A stretch of DNA of 64,000 bases from Enterobacteriaceae endosymbiont of Donacia cincticornis (GCF_012568845.1 NZ_CP046194.1:250385-314384), one strand, 5' to 3'. Positions 28,062 to 38,633 are shown, numbered from the stretch's first letter. Notes: generated by a model not told the origin, from the sequence alone. Program-made: numbers and translations.

Positions 28062-29402
28062 ATGTTTTTTTATCAAAATTATATATTTTTTTCTATATTA
28101 TTTTTATTTATGATAATATTTTTTTTATATAAAAAAAAACAAAAAAAAAATAAAAAATATTTAAGTAAAATAATAAAAGAAAATAAAAGATTACAATTTG
28201 AATTAATAAAAAAAAATGAAAAAATAGATTTTTTACAAAAATTAAAAATTGAAAATAAAAATTTAAATAAAATAATTTTAAATAAATTAGAGATAATTTT
28301 AGATTTAAAAATTAAAATTAAAGGATTAGAAGTTAAATTAAATGATACTATTATTTTTTTTCAAAAAAAAGAAAAAATAATTATTAAAAATAATAATTAT
28401 TTAAATATAAAATTTGAAAATTTAGCTAATGAAATTTTAGAAAAAAGTGAAAATAGAATTAATCAATACAATAATCAAAATTTAAAAAATGTTATTTATC
28501 CTTTTAATGAAAAATTAGAATCATTAACAAATCAGTTACAAAAAAATTTACATCAAGAATCTTTAGAAAGAAATATATTAACTTATGAAATTAAAAATTT
28601 ACAAAAATTAAACATCAATATTTCAAAAGAAGCTATTAATTTAACAAATGCATTAAAAGGAAATAATAAAATTCAAGGAATTTGGGGAGAACTAGTATTA
28701 AATAAAATTTTAGAATCTTCTGGATTAAGAAATGGTTATGAATACGAAGTACAAAAAAAAATTGAATTAAATAGTACAGAAAAAATACAACCGGATGTAA
28801 TAATTAATTTACCTTATAACAAAAAAATTATTATAGATTCTAAAATGACTTTGATAGCATATGAACGTTATTTTAATACTGATAATAAAATAAAACAAAA
28901 AAAAGCATTAAATGATCATATCATCGCTATTCGTAATCATTTAAAATTATTAAGTAATAAACAATATCATTATTTGTCTAATTTAAAAACTTTAGATTAT
29001 ATTATAATGTTTGTTCCTATCGAATCTGCATTATCTCTAGCTATAAATTATAAACCATCTTTATTATATGAAGCTTTAAAATTAAATATTATGTTAGTTA
29101 GCCCTACAACTCTAATAATTTCTTTAAGAACTATAGAAAACTTATGGCGTTTAGAAAAACAAAATAAAAATTCTTTATTAATTATTAATAAAACAACAAA
29201 ATTGTATAATAAAATTAGATTATTTATTGATGATATGTATATTTTAAAAAAAAATTTGGATAAATTACAAATAAATTATAATTCAGTTATGAAAAAATTA
29301 TTTATAGGTAGAGGAAATATAATATCTCAAATTGAGAATTTTGAAAATTTGGGTATTGAAGTCGTAAATAAAATTAATAATCATTTTAAAAATGATAACT
29401 AA
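28062..29402 (+). CDS. rmuC: RmuC family protein (DNA recombination/inversion limiting)
   Basis: 446 residues, E. coli 475. One N-terminal membrane segment (about 5-23) is followed by a long Lys/Glu/Asn-rich coiled coil (about 25-190) and the RmuC domain. That domain has GIWGELVLNKILESSGLRNGYEYE, PDVIINLPYNKKIIIDSKM, DYIIMFVPIESALSLAI and LMLVSPTTLIISLRTIENLWRLEKQNKN-type blocks. The DSKM motif fits the PD-(D/E)XK nuclease-like core proposed for this family. In E. coli its loss raises inversion at short inverted repeats. AGGAG lies 13 bases before the ATG. Confidence 0.9.
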   Translation: MFFYQNYIFFSILFLFMIIFFLYKKKQKKNKKYLSKIIKENKRLQFELIKKNEKIDFLQKLKIENKNLNKIILNKLEIILDLKIKIKGLEVKLNDTIIFFQKKEKIIIKNNNYLNIKFENLANEILEKSENRINQYNNQNLKNVIYPFNEKLESLTNQLQKNLHQESLERNILTYEIKNLQKLNINISKEAINLTNALKGNNKIQGIWGELVLNKILESSGLRNGYEYEVQKKIELNSTEKIQPDVIINLPYNKKIIIDSKMTLIAYERYFNTDNKIKQKKALNDHIIAIRNHLKLLSNKQYHYLSNLKTLDYIIMFVPIESALSLAINYKPSLLYEALKLNIMLVSPTTLIISLRTIENLWRLEKQNKNSLLIINKTTKLYNKIRLFIDDMYILKKNLDKLQINYNSVMKKLFIGRGNIISQIENFENLGIEVVNKINNHFKNDN

Positions 29403-29713
29403 TATATCTTTTGATTATAATAAATCATAAAATGAAAATATTTTTTTAGAAATTAAAATTTTAGACTTTATTGAAAGTAAATCTCGTTCTTTATTTTTAA
29501 AAAAGAAATATAAATTATCTTCTAATATTTATTAAAAAATAAAAAAAATTTTGTTATCTTTTTTTTTAAAATAAAAACAATTATAGAAAATATTTTATAT
29601 TTAAATAAAAATAATTGAAATTATATTTTTTATAAACTAAAATATACTAAATAAATATCTTAATATCTAAGATATATTTTTATAAAGAATATATAAGTGA
29701 AGAGAAAATAATA
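29403..29713. other. 311-base gap between rmuC and asnS
   Basis: No intact gene. The longest suggestive stretch is a plus-strand frame of about 30 codons around 29448-29534 (EIKILDFIESKSRSLF) whose composition is less biased than noise, but I cannot assign it. An 8-base inverted repeat with 5-base loop (29655-29675, ATATCTTA/TAAGATAT) lies about 40 bases before asnS and may belong to its promoter or leader. Otherwise A/T-rich filler. Confidence 0.5.
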
Positions 29714-31114
29714 ATGTGTTTAATTGCTAGTATATCAGATTTAATAACTGGAAAAATTAAAGTTAATAAAATAATATCTATAGGAGGATGGGTACGTAAT
29801 AGAAGACATTCTAAATTAGGTATTTCTTTTATTAATTTATATGATGGATCATGTATAAATGATATACAAATTATTGCTAATAATAAATTAGATAATTATA
29901 AAAATGAAATTTTATCTATTACTAGTGGATGTTCTTTAACTGTTAAAGGACAATTAAAAATTTCACTTAAAAATATACAAAAATATGAAATATATGCTAC
30001 AAAAATAAAAATTTTAGGTTGGGTTAAAAACCCAGGTGAATATCCTATTTCTCCTAAAAAACATAGTTTAAAATACTTAAGGAAAGTATGCCATTTACGT
30101 TCTAGAACTACAATCATTAATTGTATAACAAGAATTAGGCATAATATAGCTTTATTTATACAAAATTTTTTACATAAAAAAAATTTTTTTTGGATTAGTA
30201 CTCCGTTAATTACAACTTTAGATACTGAAGGATCAGGTAAAATGTTTAGAGTATCTACTTTAGATTTGAAAAATTTTAGATATCAAAAAAATATAAATTT
30301 TTTTAAAAAAGATTTTTTTGGTAAAGAATCTTTTTTAACTGTTTCAGGACAACTAAATTTAGAAACTTATGCTTGTTCTATGTCTAAGGTTTATACATTT
30401 GGTCCTACTTTCAGAGCTGAAAATTCGAATACTACACGTCATTTAGCAGAATTTTGGATGTTAGAATTAGAAATAGCATTTACTAATTTAAAATCTCTTA
30501 TGAAGTTTGCTGAAAAAATGTTAAAAAAAATTTTTGAATATTTTCTTAATTTTCATAAAGATGAAATTATTTTCTTATCTAATAAGATAGAAAAAAATTT
30601 ATTTAATAAAATTGAAAAAGTTTTATTAAATAAATTTGATATAATTGAATATACTGAAGCTATTAATATTTTAAAAAATTGTAAAGAAAAATTTTCACAT
30701 TTTATTACATGGGGTGATGATCTTTCTTTAGAACATGAAAAATATTTAACAAATAATTATTTTAATAATTCAGTAATAATATTTAATTATCCTAAAAATA
30801 TTAAAGCATTTTATATGTATTTAAATAATGATAATCAAACAGTAGCATCTATGGATGTATTATTACCTGATATAGGTGAAATTATAGGAGGTTCACAAAG
30901 AGAAAGTAGAATACAATTTTTAGATAAAAGATTAAAAGAATTAAATTTAAGTAAAGATGATTATTGGTGGTATCGTGATTTAAGAAAATATGGTACAGTA
31001 CCTCATTCTGGATTTGGTTTAGGTTTCGAAAGATTATTATCTTATATGACTGGTTTACATAATATAAAAGATGTTATTCCATTTCCAAGAACTCCATATA
31101 ATGCAAAATTTTAA
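29714..31114 (+). CDS. asnS: Asparaginyl-tRNA synthetase
   Basis: 466 residues, as in E. coli. Class IIb synthetase charging tRNA-Asn. The N-terminal OB anticodon-binding domain has ISIGGWVRNRR and ISFINLYDGS. The catalytic domain has motif 1 region FFWISTPLITTLDTEGSGKMF, motif 2 FGPTFRAENSNTTRHLAEFWMLELE, and motif 3 GFGLGFERLLSYMTG with the ATP-binding Arg. The order asnS-porin is that of E. coli (asnS-ompF). Confidence 0.98.
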   Translation: MCLIASISDLITGKIKVNKIISIGGWVRNRRHSKLGISFINLYDGSCINDIQIIANNKLDNYKNEILSITSGCSLTVKGQLKISLKNIQKYEIYATKIKILGWVKNPGEYPISPKKHSLKYLRKVCHLRSRTTIINCITRIRHNIALFIQNFLHKKNFFWISTPLITTLDTEGSGKMFRVSTLDLKNFRYQKNINFFKKDFFGKESFLTVSGQLNLETYACSMSKVYTFGPTFRAENSNTTRHLAEFWMLELEIAFTNLKSLMKFAEKMLKKIFEYFLNFHKDEIIFLSNKIEKNLFNKIEKVLLNKFDIIEYTEAINILKNCKEKFSHFITWGDDLSLEHEKYLTNNYFNNSVIIFNYPKNIKAFYMYLNNDNQTVASMDVLLPDIGEIIGGSQRESRIQFLDKRLKELNLSKDDYWWYRDLRKYGTVPHSGFGLGFERLLSYMTGLHNIKDVIPFPRTPYNAKF

Positions 31115-31205
31115 AATTTTTAACAAGATATAAGATAATTTTTTATTAATTTTATTACTAACTGAATTTACAATAAATAATTATTATTAATAAGGATAAA
31201 AAATT

Positions 31206-32414
31206 ATGAAGTGTAATATATTTAAAATTTTAATGCTTTTATTATTTTCAATTAATTTTGTTTATGCTAATGACATTTATTATAATAAAAATAGACAAAA
31301 AATAAATTTATATGGATCTTTAGAAATTACTAAAACTTATGCTAATAATAATGCAAATATTTTAAAAAAATATCAAAATACTATATCAAATATTATTTTA
31401 GGATTTAAAGGAGTAACAAATATATTTAATAATATTTATGGTTATACTCAATTTGAATATAGTTTACCAATAAATCAAAAAGAAATAGATAATAATGTTT
31501 TTCCATCAATAAGATTAGGTCTAATAGGATTAAGTTTTAATAATAATAATAATTCTATAGATTTTGGAAGAAATTATGGAATATTATATGACGCAACTTC
31601 TTATGTAAAAAAAGGTTTATTTTTTACAGATGATTTTATGTATAATAATAATGATAAATTTATGTTTGGGAGAACAAATAATTTAATAACATATAGAAAT
31701 AGAAATTTTTTTAATTTAATTAAAGGACTAAATTTTGCTCTTCAATATAAAGGATTATTCTTACCTATAAAAGATAATAATTATGCTGAAGATTCAGAAA
31801 AAAATTCGTTTATAAATCAAGAAAAATATAGACAAGGATGGGGAACCTCTATTGAATATAAGTTAGGTGATTCTGGAATAAGTTTTATAGGTGCTTATTT
31901 TAATGCTTTAAAAATAAATAATAAAAGTTATAATAAAATTCTTTTTGTAAAAGAAAAAGATATTAATTATGAACAAGAAAATTCTAAAAAAAATAATGCA
32001 GTAAAAGCTTTTTCTATTGGAGCTAAATATGAAAAAAATAATATTTATTTAGCTGTTGTATTTAGTGAAGCACAAAATTCATTAATATATTTTTCTGATT
32101 ATAAATATTTATTTGCTGATAAAATTAAAAACTTAGAAATTGTTGGCCAATATAAATTCAGTAATGAATTAAAAACTATAATATCTTATATTCAATCAGA
32201 AGGAAATAATATACCTGTTGGAAGACATTTCACTGGAGGAAATATAAATTTTATCAAGTATGTATCAATTGATACAGTATATGAATTTAATCAAAATTTA
32301 TCCGCTTATATAAGCTATCGTATTAATTTATTAAGTAAAAATAATAGATACGTAAATACAAATCATATTTTCCATCATAATTTATTTGGAATTGGTCTAA
32401 TTTATAAATTTTAA
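31206..32414 (+). CDS. General porin, OmpF/OmpC type
   Basis: 402 residues with a clear signal peptide (MKCNIFKILMLLLFSINFVYA, cleavage before NDIYY). The mature barrel starts INLYGSLEI, typical of trimeric porins, and has IDFGRNYGILYDATSY, the family's FGRNYGxxYD pattern leading into loop 3. It ends in Phe (GIGLIYKF), the BAM recognition signature. It provides diffusion of small solutes across the outer membrane. The position after asnS matches ompF, but OmpF and OmpC cannot be told apart reliably. Loops are Asn/Lys-rich and divergent. AAGGA precedes the ATG. Confidence 0.9.
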   Translation: MKCNIFKILMLLLFSINFVYANDIYYNKNRQKINLYGSLEITKTYANNNANILKKYQNTISNIILGFKGVTNIFNNIYGYTQFEYSLPINQKEIDNNVFPSIRLGLIGLSFNNNNNSIDFGRNYGILYDATSYVKKGLFFTDDFMYNNNDKFMFGRTNNLITYRNRNFFNLIKGLNFALQYKGLFLPIKDNNYAEDSEKNSFINQEKYRQGWGTSIEYKLGDSGISFIGAYFNALKINNKSYNKILFVKEKDINYEQENSKKNNAVKAFSIGAKYEKNNIYLAVVFSEAQNSLIYFSDYKYLFADKIKNLEIVGQYKFSNELKTIISYIQSEGNNIPVGRHFTGGNINFIKYVSIDTVYEFNQNLSAYISYRINLLSKNNRYVNTNHIFHHNLFGIGLIYKF

Positions 32415-32440
32415 TTAAAATATATTTAATTTATGTAATG

Positions 32441-32499
32441 CTAGCTATTTCTTAAATTTTAAAATTTTTTTTTAAAAAAAAATCTAGAGAGATAGTTAG
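32441..32499 (+). terminator. Hairpin after the porin gene
   Basis: Arms 32441-32452 and 32488-32499 form 12 pairs in plus-strand RNA, including two G-U wobbles, around a loop of A and T runs that can pair internally. It begins 26 bases after the porin stop. The wobbles would be A-C mismatches in minus-strand RNA, so it fits a plus-strand terminator of the porin. Confidence 0.4.
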
Positions 32500-32507
32500 T
32501 TCATTTA

Positions 32508-33137
32508 TTATTTTAAATAAATATTATTTTTTATCTCTCTATAAGAAGTAGTTTTTTCTCCATGACCTGGCAATATAGTAATATTTCTTTTTTTAAAAAA
32601 AAAGAATATTTTTTTTATAGAATTTTTTAAAATATAAAAATTACTTTTTGGTAAATCTGTTCTGCCTATACTATTTTTAAAAATAGTATCACCTGATATT
32701 AACATTTTATCAAATCTATTAAAAAAAACTATATGACCTGGAGTATGGCCGGGACAATGATATATTTTAAAATTAATTTTTCCTATAGAAATATTTTGAT
32801 TATTTTTCAACCATATATTATTTTTATATACACAATATGGAAGATTAAAAAGTTTACTTTGTAATTTTATATTTTTTAACCAAAAAATATCATGTTTATG
32901 AGGTCCTAAAATAGGTATACTTAATATTTTAGATAAAATATAAGCTGCACCAATATGGTCTAGATGGCAATGAGTAATTAAAATTTTTCTTATTTTTAAC
33001 TTATATTTTTTTAATACATTTAAAATTTTTTGATATTCTCCTCCAGGATCAACAAGTGCTGCATCGAATGTTTTTTTACACCATATTAAATAACAATTTT
33101 GATAAAAATCTGTAACAGAAATAATTTTATATCTCAT
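32508..33137 (-). CDS. gloC: Metallo-beta-lactamase fold hydrolase, glyoxalase II-like (YcbL/GloC)
   Basis: 209 residues from MRYKIISVTDFYQNCYLIW, aligning with the start of E. coli YcbL (215 residues). Metal motifs are complete: THCHLDHIGA, GHTPGHIVFF, GDTIF with the bridging Asp, and PGHG. It likely hydrolyses S-lactoylglutathione in methylglyoxal detoxification. The frame is open further upstream to 33191, but those residues would overlap rpsA and do not match the family, so I place the start at 33137; an ATG at 33155 overlapping the rpsA stop is also possible. Neighbours match the E. coli ompF-aspC-ycbL region with aspC gone. Confidence 0.9.
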   Translation of the reverse strand: MRYKIISVTDFYQNCYLIWCKKTFDAALVDPGGEYQKILNVLKKYKLKIRKILITHCHLDHIGAAYILSKILSIPILGPHKHDIFWLKNIKLQSKLFNLPYCVYKNNIWLKNNQNISIGKINFKIYHCPGHTPGHIVFFNRFDKMLISGDTIFKNSIGRTDLPKSNFYILKNSIKKIFFFFKKRNITILPGHGEKTTSYREIKNNIYLK

Positions 33138-33147
33138 ATTCGTAATG

Positions 33148-34809
33148 TTACTCATACTTTTTTGCTGCTTTAAAAGCTTCTGCCATAACATTAGAAAAAT
33201 TATTATTGTTTTTATTTTTTTTTATAATTTTATTTTCTATTAATTTAATATTAATTATTATATTAACAATTCTATTTTTACGATCAATATTACTAATTTT
33301 CCCTTCTATTTTCTGTCCTATTTTAAAATATTTTATAATATTTTCAATTTTATGATTTTTATATTCATTTAATTTAATATTACCTAATATTCCATTATTA
33401 AATTTTAATTTAATATTTTTATTATCTATACTAGTAATAGTACCTGTAACTAAATGATTTTTTTTATGTTCTATAAAATAATAATTTAAAGGATCTTCTA
33501 TCAATTGTTTAATTCCTAAAGAAATTCTTTCTCTTTCTGGATCTACTTGTAAAAGTATAGCAGTAATATTTTCATTTTTTTTATATTTTTGTATTTCATC
33601 TTCTCCATTATTTATCCATGATAAATCAGATAAATGTACTAAACCATCTATACCACCAGTTAAACCGATAAAAATTCCAAAATCTGTAATTGATTTAATT
33701 TTACCATTAACATGGTCACCTTTATTATAATTTTTTGCAAATTCTAACCAAGGATTCACAGTACATTGTTTGATTCCTAAGGAAATTCTTCTTTTTGCTT
33801 CGTCAATATCTAATACCATAACTTCAATTTTGTTGTTAACAGATACTATTTTAGTAGGATGTATATTCTTATTTGTCCAATCCATTTCAGATACATGTAC
33901 TAATCCTTCAATACCTTCTTCGATTTCTACGAAACATCCATAATCTGTTAAATTAGTTACACGTCCTATTAATTTACTATTTTCTGGATAACGTTTAGAT
34001 ATAGATTTCCATGGATCTTCTTCTAATTGTTTTAATCCTAATGAAACTCGTATTTTTTCTTTATCAAATTTTAATATTTTAACTTTAATATTATCTCCAA
34101 TATTTACAATTTCACTAGGATGTTTTACTCTTTTCCATGCCATGTCTGTAATATGTAAAAGTCCATCAACACCACCTAAATCAACAAAAGCTCCATAGTC
34201 AGTAAGATTTTTTACTAATCCCTCTATTTCCATTCCTTCATAAATAGTATTAAGTAATAAATTTCTTTCAACACTATGTTCTGATTCTATTACAGCTTTT
34301 CTAGATACAACTACATTATTTCTTTTTTTATCTAATTTTATTACTTTAAAATCTAATTCTTTACCTTCTAAATGAGAAGTATCTCTAATTGGTCTGATAT
34401 CAATTAAAGAACCTGGTAAAAAAGCTCTAATACTATTCAAATCTACTGTAAATCCGCCCTTAACTTTACCATTGATAATACCTTTAATATTATTTTTATT
34501 TATATTAGCTTGTTCTAAAAATAACCATGCTTCATGTCTTTTTGCTTTTTCTCTAGATAAAATTGTTTCACCAAATCCATTTTCTATTGAATCTAGTGCT
34601 ACATCTACAACATCTCCTATTTTAATTTCAAGTTCACCTTTTATATTTTTAAATTGTGTAATTGGAATATAAGATTCTGATTTTAATCCTGCATCAACTA
34701 CAACAATATCTTTTTCAATAGCAATAACAACTCCAGAAACAATTGATCCTAAATTAATAATTTTATTTTTTGAGGATTTTTTAAATAATTCAGCAAAACA
34801 TTCATTCAT
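33148..34809 (-). CDS. rpsA: 30S ribosomal protein S1
   Basis: 553 residues, E. coli 557. Six S1 OB-fold repeats are visible in order: [40 protein letters not shown], then four typical repeats such as [49 protein letters not shown] and [25 protein letters not shown]. The sixth repeat (about 440-520) is divergent and Ile/Asn/Lys-rich. It recruits structured or weak-SD mRNAs to the 30S subunit, which matters where many genes lack an SD. No clear SD precedes its own start, as in E. coli. cmk, normally upstream, is missing from the 211-base gap to aroA. Confidence 0.97.
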   Translation of the reverse strand: MNECFAELFKKSSKNKIINLGSIVSGVVIAIEKDIVVVDAGLKSESYIPITQFKNIKGELEIKIGDVVDVALDSIENGFGETILSREKAKRHEAWLFLEQANINKNNIKGIINGKVKGGFTVDLNSIRAFLPGSLIDIRPIRDTSHLEGKELDFKVIKLDKKRNNVVVSRKAVIESEHSVERNLLLNTIYEGMEIEGLVKNLTDYGAFVDLGGVDGLLHITDMAWKRVKHPSEIVNIGDNIKVKILKFDKEKIRVSLGLKQLEEDPWKSISKRYPENSKLIGRVTNLTDYGCFVEIEEGIEGLVHVSEMDWTNKNIHPTKIVSVNNKIEVMVLDIDEAKRRISLGIKQCTVNPWLEFAKNYNKGDHVNGKIKSITDFGIFIGLTGGIDGLVHLSDLSWINNGEDEIQKYKKNENITAILLQVDPERERISLGIKQLIEDPLNYYFIEHKKNHLVTGTITSIDNKNIKLKFNNGILGNIKLNEYKNHKIENIIKYFKIGQKIEGKISNIDRKNRIVNIIINIKLIENKIIKKNKNNNNFSNVMAEAFKAAKKYE

Positions 34810-34911
34810 ATTAGCAACTTTTAAATATATTAAAATAAATATTATCTTAAATCATATTAAGTATTATTTATTAGAAAACTCATATATTCCTTTTATGAGA
34901 AAATGAGATAT

Positions 34912-34936
34912 TATATACATAATATATATGTATATA
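34912..34936. repeat. 9-base inverted repeat upstream of rpsA
   Basis: TATATACAT (34912-34920) and ATGTATATA (34928-34936) pair perfectly around a 7-base loop, about 100 bases before the rpsA start. It overlaps the -10 element proposed for rpsA. It could be an operator, an mRNA hairpin or chance. Confidence 0.35.
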
Positions 34937-34959
34937 ACATTAATATTTTTTTTCTGCAA
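34931..34959 (-). promoter_or_regulatory. Candidate promoter of rpsA
   Basis: On the minus strand TTGCAG (34954-34959) and TATATA (34931-34936) are 17 bases apart, with a TG two bases before the -10. In E. coli rpsA also has its own promoters. In A/T-rich DNA this match is only moderately informative. Confidence 0.3.
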
Positions 34960-35020
34960 CTATATATATAATATATTGTTATTTTAAATATTCTAAAATA
35001 TTTAATGAAAAATTATTATA

Positions 35021-36319
35021 TTAATTATAAATACTAATTTTTTTAAATTCTGTAAAAAAATTTGGATATGTTTTAGTAGTACATTCAGGATTTATAATAC
35101 CTACAGAATTATTAGATAATGATAATAGTGAAAAACACATAGCTATACGATGATCATTATAAGTTTCAATAATAACTTTTTTAATATATTTAGGAGGTGT
35201 AATTTTGATAAAATCTTTACCTATAATAACATGAGCTCCAGTTTTTTTTAATTCATTATACATAGCTACTAGACGATCAGTTTCTTTTACTCTCCAATTA
35301 TATATATTTTTAATAGTTGTAGTTCCTTTAGCAAATAAACTAACTACAGCTAGTGTCATAGCTACATCTGGAATATCATTTAAATCCATATTAATGGATT
35401 TTAAAGTATTTTTTGTACAACTAATATAGTTTGAACCATAAAATATTATGGCACCCATTTTTTTTAAAATATTAACATATTTTATATCTCCCTGAATACT
35501 ATTTTTATTTATGTTATTTAATCTTACTGTACCTCCTTTTATTGCAGCTGCAGCTAAAAAATATGATGCGGAAGATGCATCTCCTTCTATAATATATTCT
35601 TTTGGCGAAAGATATGTTTGTTTTCCAATAATTTTAAATTGTTTATAATTTTTATTATGTACATTAATACCAAAAATTTTCATTAATTTAATAGTTAAAT
35701 CTATATATGGTTTAGATACTAAATTACCTTTAACATTAATTAATGTATCATTATGTAATAATGGACTTATTATTAATAAAGAAGTTAAAAATTGGCTAGA
35801 AATAGATCCATCTATTATAAGGTTATTATTAAAATAATTTTGGAAACCTCCTTTCAGATTTATAGGTGGAAAATATTTTTTTTCTAAATATTTAATTTTA
35901 GCACCTCCACTTTTTAATGTATCTACAAGATGTTTAATAGGTCGTTCTTTCATTCGAGGTTCTCCAGTTAAGATAACATTACATTTATCATTTAATGATA
36001 ATAATGCTGTTAATGGTCTCATTACAGTTCCTGCATTTCCTAAAAATAATTTTATTTTTTTTTTAGGTTTAAAATGTCCATTATTACCGATGATTAAACA
36101 ACGTGTTCTATTATTTGATAATTTATAATTAATTCCTAATTGTTGTAATGTTTTTAACATATATGTTACATCATCACTATTTAATAAATTTACTAATTTA
36201 GTATTTCCTTTTGCTATAGCAGATAATAATAATACTCTATTAGAAATACTTTTTGATCCTGGTAAAGTGATAGAACCTTGAATTTTATGTACTGATTTTA
36301 AAATTAAAATATTTTTCAT
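35021..36319 (-). CDS. aroA: 3-phosphoshikimate 1-carboxyvinyltransferase (EPSP synthase)
   Basis: 432 residues, E. coli 427. It joins shikimate 3-phosphate and PEP on the way to chorismate. Active-site motifs: LPGSKSISNRVLLLSAIAKG, LFLGNAGTVMRPLTA, GEPRMKERPIKHLVD, and NWRVKETDRLVAM. The LFLGNAGT loop carries the glycine that distinguishes glyphosate-sensitive class I enzymes. It follows serC by 43 bases as in E. coli, forming the serC-aroA operon. Confidence 0.97.
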   Translation of the reverse strand: MKNILILKSVHKIQGSITLPGSKSISNRVLLLSAIAKGNTKLVNLLNSDDVTYMLKTLQQLGINYKLSNNRTRCLIIGNNGHFKPKKKIKLFLGNAGTVMRPLTALLSLNDKCNVILTGEPRMKERPIKHLVDTLKSGGAKIKYLEKKYFPPINLKGGFQNYFNNNLIIDGSISSQFLTSLLIISPLLHNDTLINVKGNLVSKPYIDLTIKLMKIFGINVHNKNYKQFKIIGKQTYLSPKEYIIEGDASSASYFLAAAAIKGGTVRLNNINKNSIQGDIKYVNILKKMGAIIFYGSNYISCTKNTLKSINMDLNDIPDVAMTLAVVSLFAKGTTTIKNIYNWRVKETDRLVAMYNELKKTGAHVIIGKDFIKITPPKYIKKVIIETYNDHRIAMCFSLLSLSNNSVGIINPECTTKTYPNFFTEFKKISIYN

Positions 36320-36362
36320 AATATATTAATTAATTAATTAAATTTAAAAATAATCATAACAT

Positions 36363-37457
36363 TTATATATAATTTTTTTCAAAATCATTCATAAAATTTA
36401 TTAATATTTTTACGCCTTCTATAGGCATAGCATTATATATAGATGCTCTCATACCTCCTATAATTTTATGTCCTTTTAAATAATATAATCCATGTTTTTT
36501 AGCTTTTTGTAAAAAAAGATTTTCTTTTTTTTTATCCTTCAAAAAAAAAGTAATATTTGTTATAGATCTATTACAAGGTTTTATTTTATTTATATAAAAA
36601 TTACTATTGTCTATAGTAGAATAGAGTAATTTTGCTTTTTTTTTATTAATTTTACTAATATATTTTATTCCACCTATTTTTTTTAACCATTTTAAGATTA
36701 ATCCAGATAAATATAATGTAAATGTAGGAGGTGTATTAAACATTGAATTATGTTGAGAAATTATTTTATAATCTAATACTGAAGGTATTTCTTGACGTTT
36801 TTTATTATTATTAAATATTAAATCTTTTCTTATAATTATTAGAGTTAATCCAGCAATACCAATATTTTTTTGCGTACTGGCATATATTAATCCGTAATTT
36901 TCTACTTTTATTTTTTTTGCAAGAATTAAAGATGATAAATCTGCTATAATAATTTTATTTTTTAACATAGGTTCTTCATTAATTGCGATACCTTCTATAG
37001 TTTCATTAGGACAATAATGTACATATTTTGAATTTTTATTTAAAGACCAATTTTCCATTTTTTTTATATAAAAAATACCATTTTTTTTTTTTAATGGATT
37101 AATAATATTAGGTACACAATATTTTTTTGCTTCTTTTATCGCTTGTAAAGACCAATGACCAATATTTACATAATCAGCTATTTCATTATAGAATAATAAA
37201 TTCATAGGTATTGCTGCAAATTGTGTTCTAGCTCCTCCTTGACAAAATAATATATCATATTGTGATGGAATATTAATTAATTCACGTAAATCTTGTTTAA
37301 GATTTTCCAGTAAATTTATAAAATCGTTACTACGATGACTAATTTCCATAACTGAAACATTTAAATTATTCCAATTTATTAATTCATTTTGTGCTTGTTT
37401 TAAAACTTCATATGGTAAAGTAGCAGGTCCAGGACTAAAATTAAATATTTTTTTCAT
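36363..37457 (-). CDS. serC: Phosphoserine aminotransferase
   Basis: 364 residues, E. coli 362. A PLP enzyme making 3-phosphoserine and, in vitamin B6 synthesis, 4-phosphohydroxythreonine. FSPGPATLPYEVL, MEISHRSNDF, FCQGGARTQFAA and the PLP lysine in YASTQKNIGIAG are present, with GGMRASIYNAMP near the C-terminus. The serC-aroA pairing links serine or pyridoxine and aromatic pathways as in E. coli. Confidence 0.97.
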   Translation of the reverse strand: MKKIFNFSPGPATLPYEVLKQAQNELINWNNLNVSVMEISHRSNDFINLLENLKQDLRELINIPSQYDILFCQGGARTQFAAIPMNLLFYNEIADYVNIGHWSLQAIKEAKKYCVPNIINPLKKKNGIFYIKKMENWSLNKNSKYVHYCPNETIEGIAINEEPMLKNKIIIADLSSLILAKKIKVENYGLIYASTQKNIGIAGLTLIIIRKDLIFNNNKKRQEIPSVLDYKIISQHNSMFNTPPTFTLYLSGLILKWLKKIGGIKYISKINKKKAKLLYSTIDNSNFYINKIKPCNRSITNITFFLKDKKKENLFLQKAKKHGLYYLKGHKIIGGMRASIYNAMPIEGVKILINFMNDFEKNYI

Positions 37458-37505
37458 ATTTATAATCCTTAATTTAATTTATTAAAAATAAAAATTTTAT
37501 TCAAA

Positions 37506-38609
37506 TTATATTTTACTATTATGAGTATACATAGACATTATAATTCCAAAATTAGCCATAATAACTACAAGAGATGTGCCACCATAACTAAGTAATGGTA
37601 AAGGAATCCCTACTATTGGTAATAGTCCGCTTACCATACTTATATTAATAAAAATGGATAAAAATAACATAAATGTTATTCCACTAATTATTAATCTATT
37701 AAAAAAATGATAACATTGAAAAGATAAATATAAACTTCTTCCTATTATTAATAAATATAAAAAAATAATTAATAATATACCTATAAAACCAAATTCTTCT
37801 GCTAATACAGAAAATATAAAATCAGTATGTTTTTCTGGTAAAAAATTTAATTGTGTTTGTGTCCCATGTAACCATCCTTTACCTAATAAACCTCCAGAAC
37901 TAATTGTAGTTTTCGATTGGAAAATATGATACCCTACTCTTAATAGGTCATAATGTGATCTTAATAACATTGACATTCTTTCTCTTTGATAATCATGTAA
38001 TAAAAATATCCAGGCGAAAGGAAGAAACATTATAAATACAATAGTACTATTTATGATTATTTTCCAAGATAATCCAGATAAAAATAAAATCATCAGTCCA
38101 GATAAACTAATTAATATTGCAGTACCTAAATCTGGTTGTTTTGCTACTAATATTGTAGGTATTAATATAAGTACCATAATTTTTAAAAATGTTTTTATAT
38201 TAATAGGATATTTAGTTTTATTAATAATATTAGCGATTACTAAAGGAACAGCTATTTTTGCTATTTCAGATGGTTGAAATTTAATAAAATATACATTTAA
38301 CCATCTTTGTGCACCTTTTGTAATATATCCATTAAATTCTACAGCAATTAATAAAATAACACAAAGCCAATAAAATAAAAAAGAATATTTTTTATAAATA
38401 TCTGGAGGTATTTGTACTGCAACAAACATAGTTATAAAACCTATAAAAATTTGTATTAATTTATGTTTTATAAAAGTATGATGATATATACCTGTTGAAC
38501 TCCATGTTGTAAATATACTAATTATTAAAATAATTGTTATTAATATTAATAAAATTAAATCTAAATGCAATATAGAATGAATAAAATAATTAAAATTTTT
38601 TTTTTTCAT
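37506..38609 (-). CDS. rodA: Peptidoglycan glycosyltransferase RodA
   Basis: 367 residues, E. coli 370. SEDS-family polymerase with about ten membrane segments that elongates glycan strands with PBP2. Diagnostic parts are KGAQRWLNVYFIKFQPSEIAKIAVPL, KQPDLGTAILI with the catalytic Asp region, LLGKGWLHGTQTQLNFLPEKHTDFIFSVLAEEFGFIG, and LPLLSYGGTSLV. It follows mrdA by 24 bases, so synthase and polymerase form an operon as in E. coli. Implies rod-like wall growth is retained. Confidence 0.97.
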   Translation of the reverse strand: MKKKNFNYFIHSILHLDLILLILITIILIISIFTTWSSTGIYHHTFIKHKLIQIFIGFITMFVAVQIPPDIYKKYSFLFYWLCVILLIAVEFNGYITKGAQRWLNVYFIKFQPSEIAKIAVPLVIANIINKTKYPINIKTFLKIMVLILIPTILVAKQPDLGTAILISLSGLMILFLSGLSWKIIINSTIVFIMFLPFAWIFLLHDYQRERMSMLLRSHYDLLRVGYHIFQSKTTISSGGLLGKGWLHGTQTQLNFLPEKHTDFIFSVLAEEFGFIGILLIIFLYLLIIGRSLYLSFQCYHFFNRLIISGITFMLFLSIFINISMVSGLLPIVGIPLPLLSYGGTSLVVIMANFGIIMSMYTHNSKI

Positions 38610-38633
38610 AATTAAAATATATAATTTAATGTT

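Noticed and set aside
29403-29713. Possible gene fragment EIKILDFIESKSRSLF between rmuC and asnS
   Set aside because: About 30 codons without start, Shine-Dalgarno or a family I can name; left as unassigned debris.
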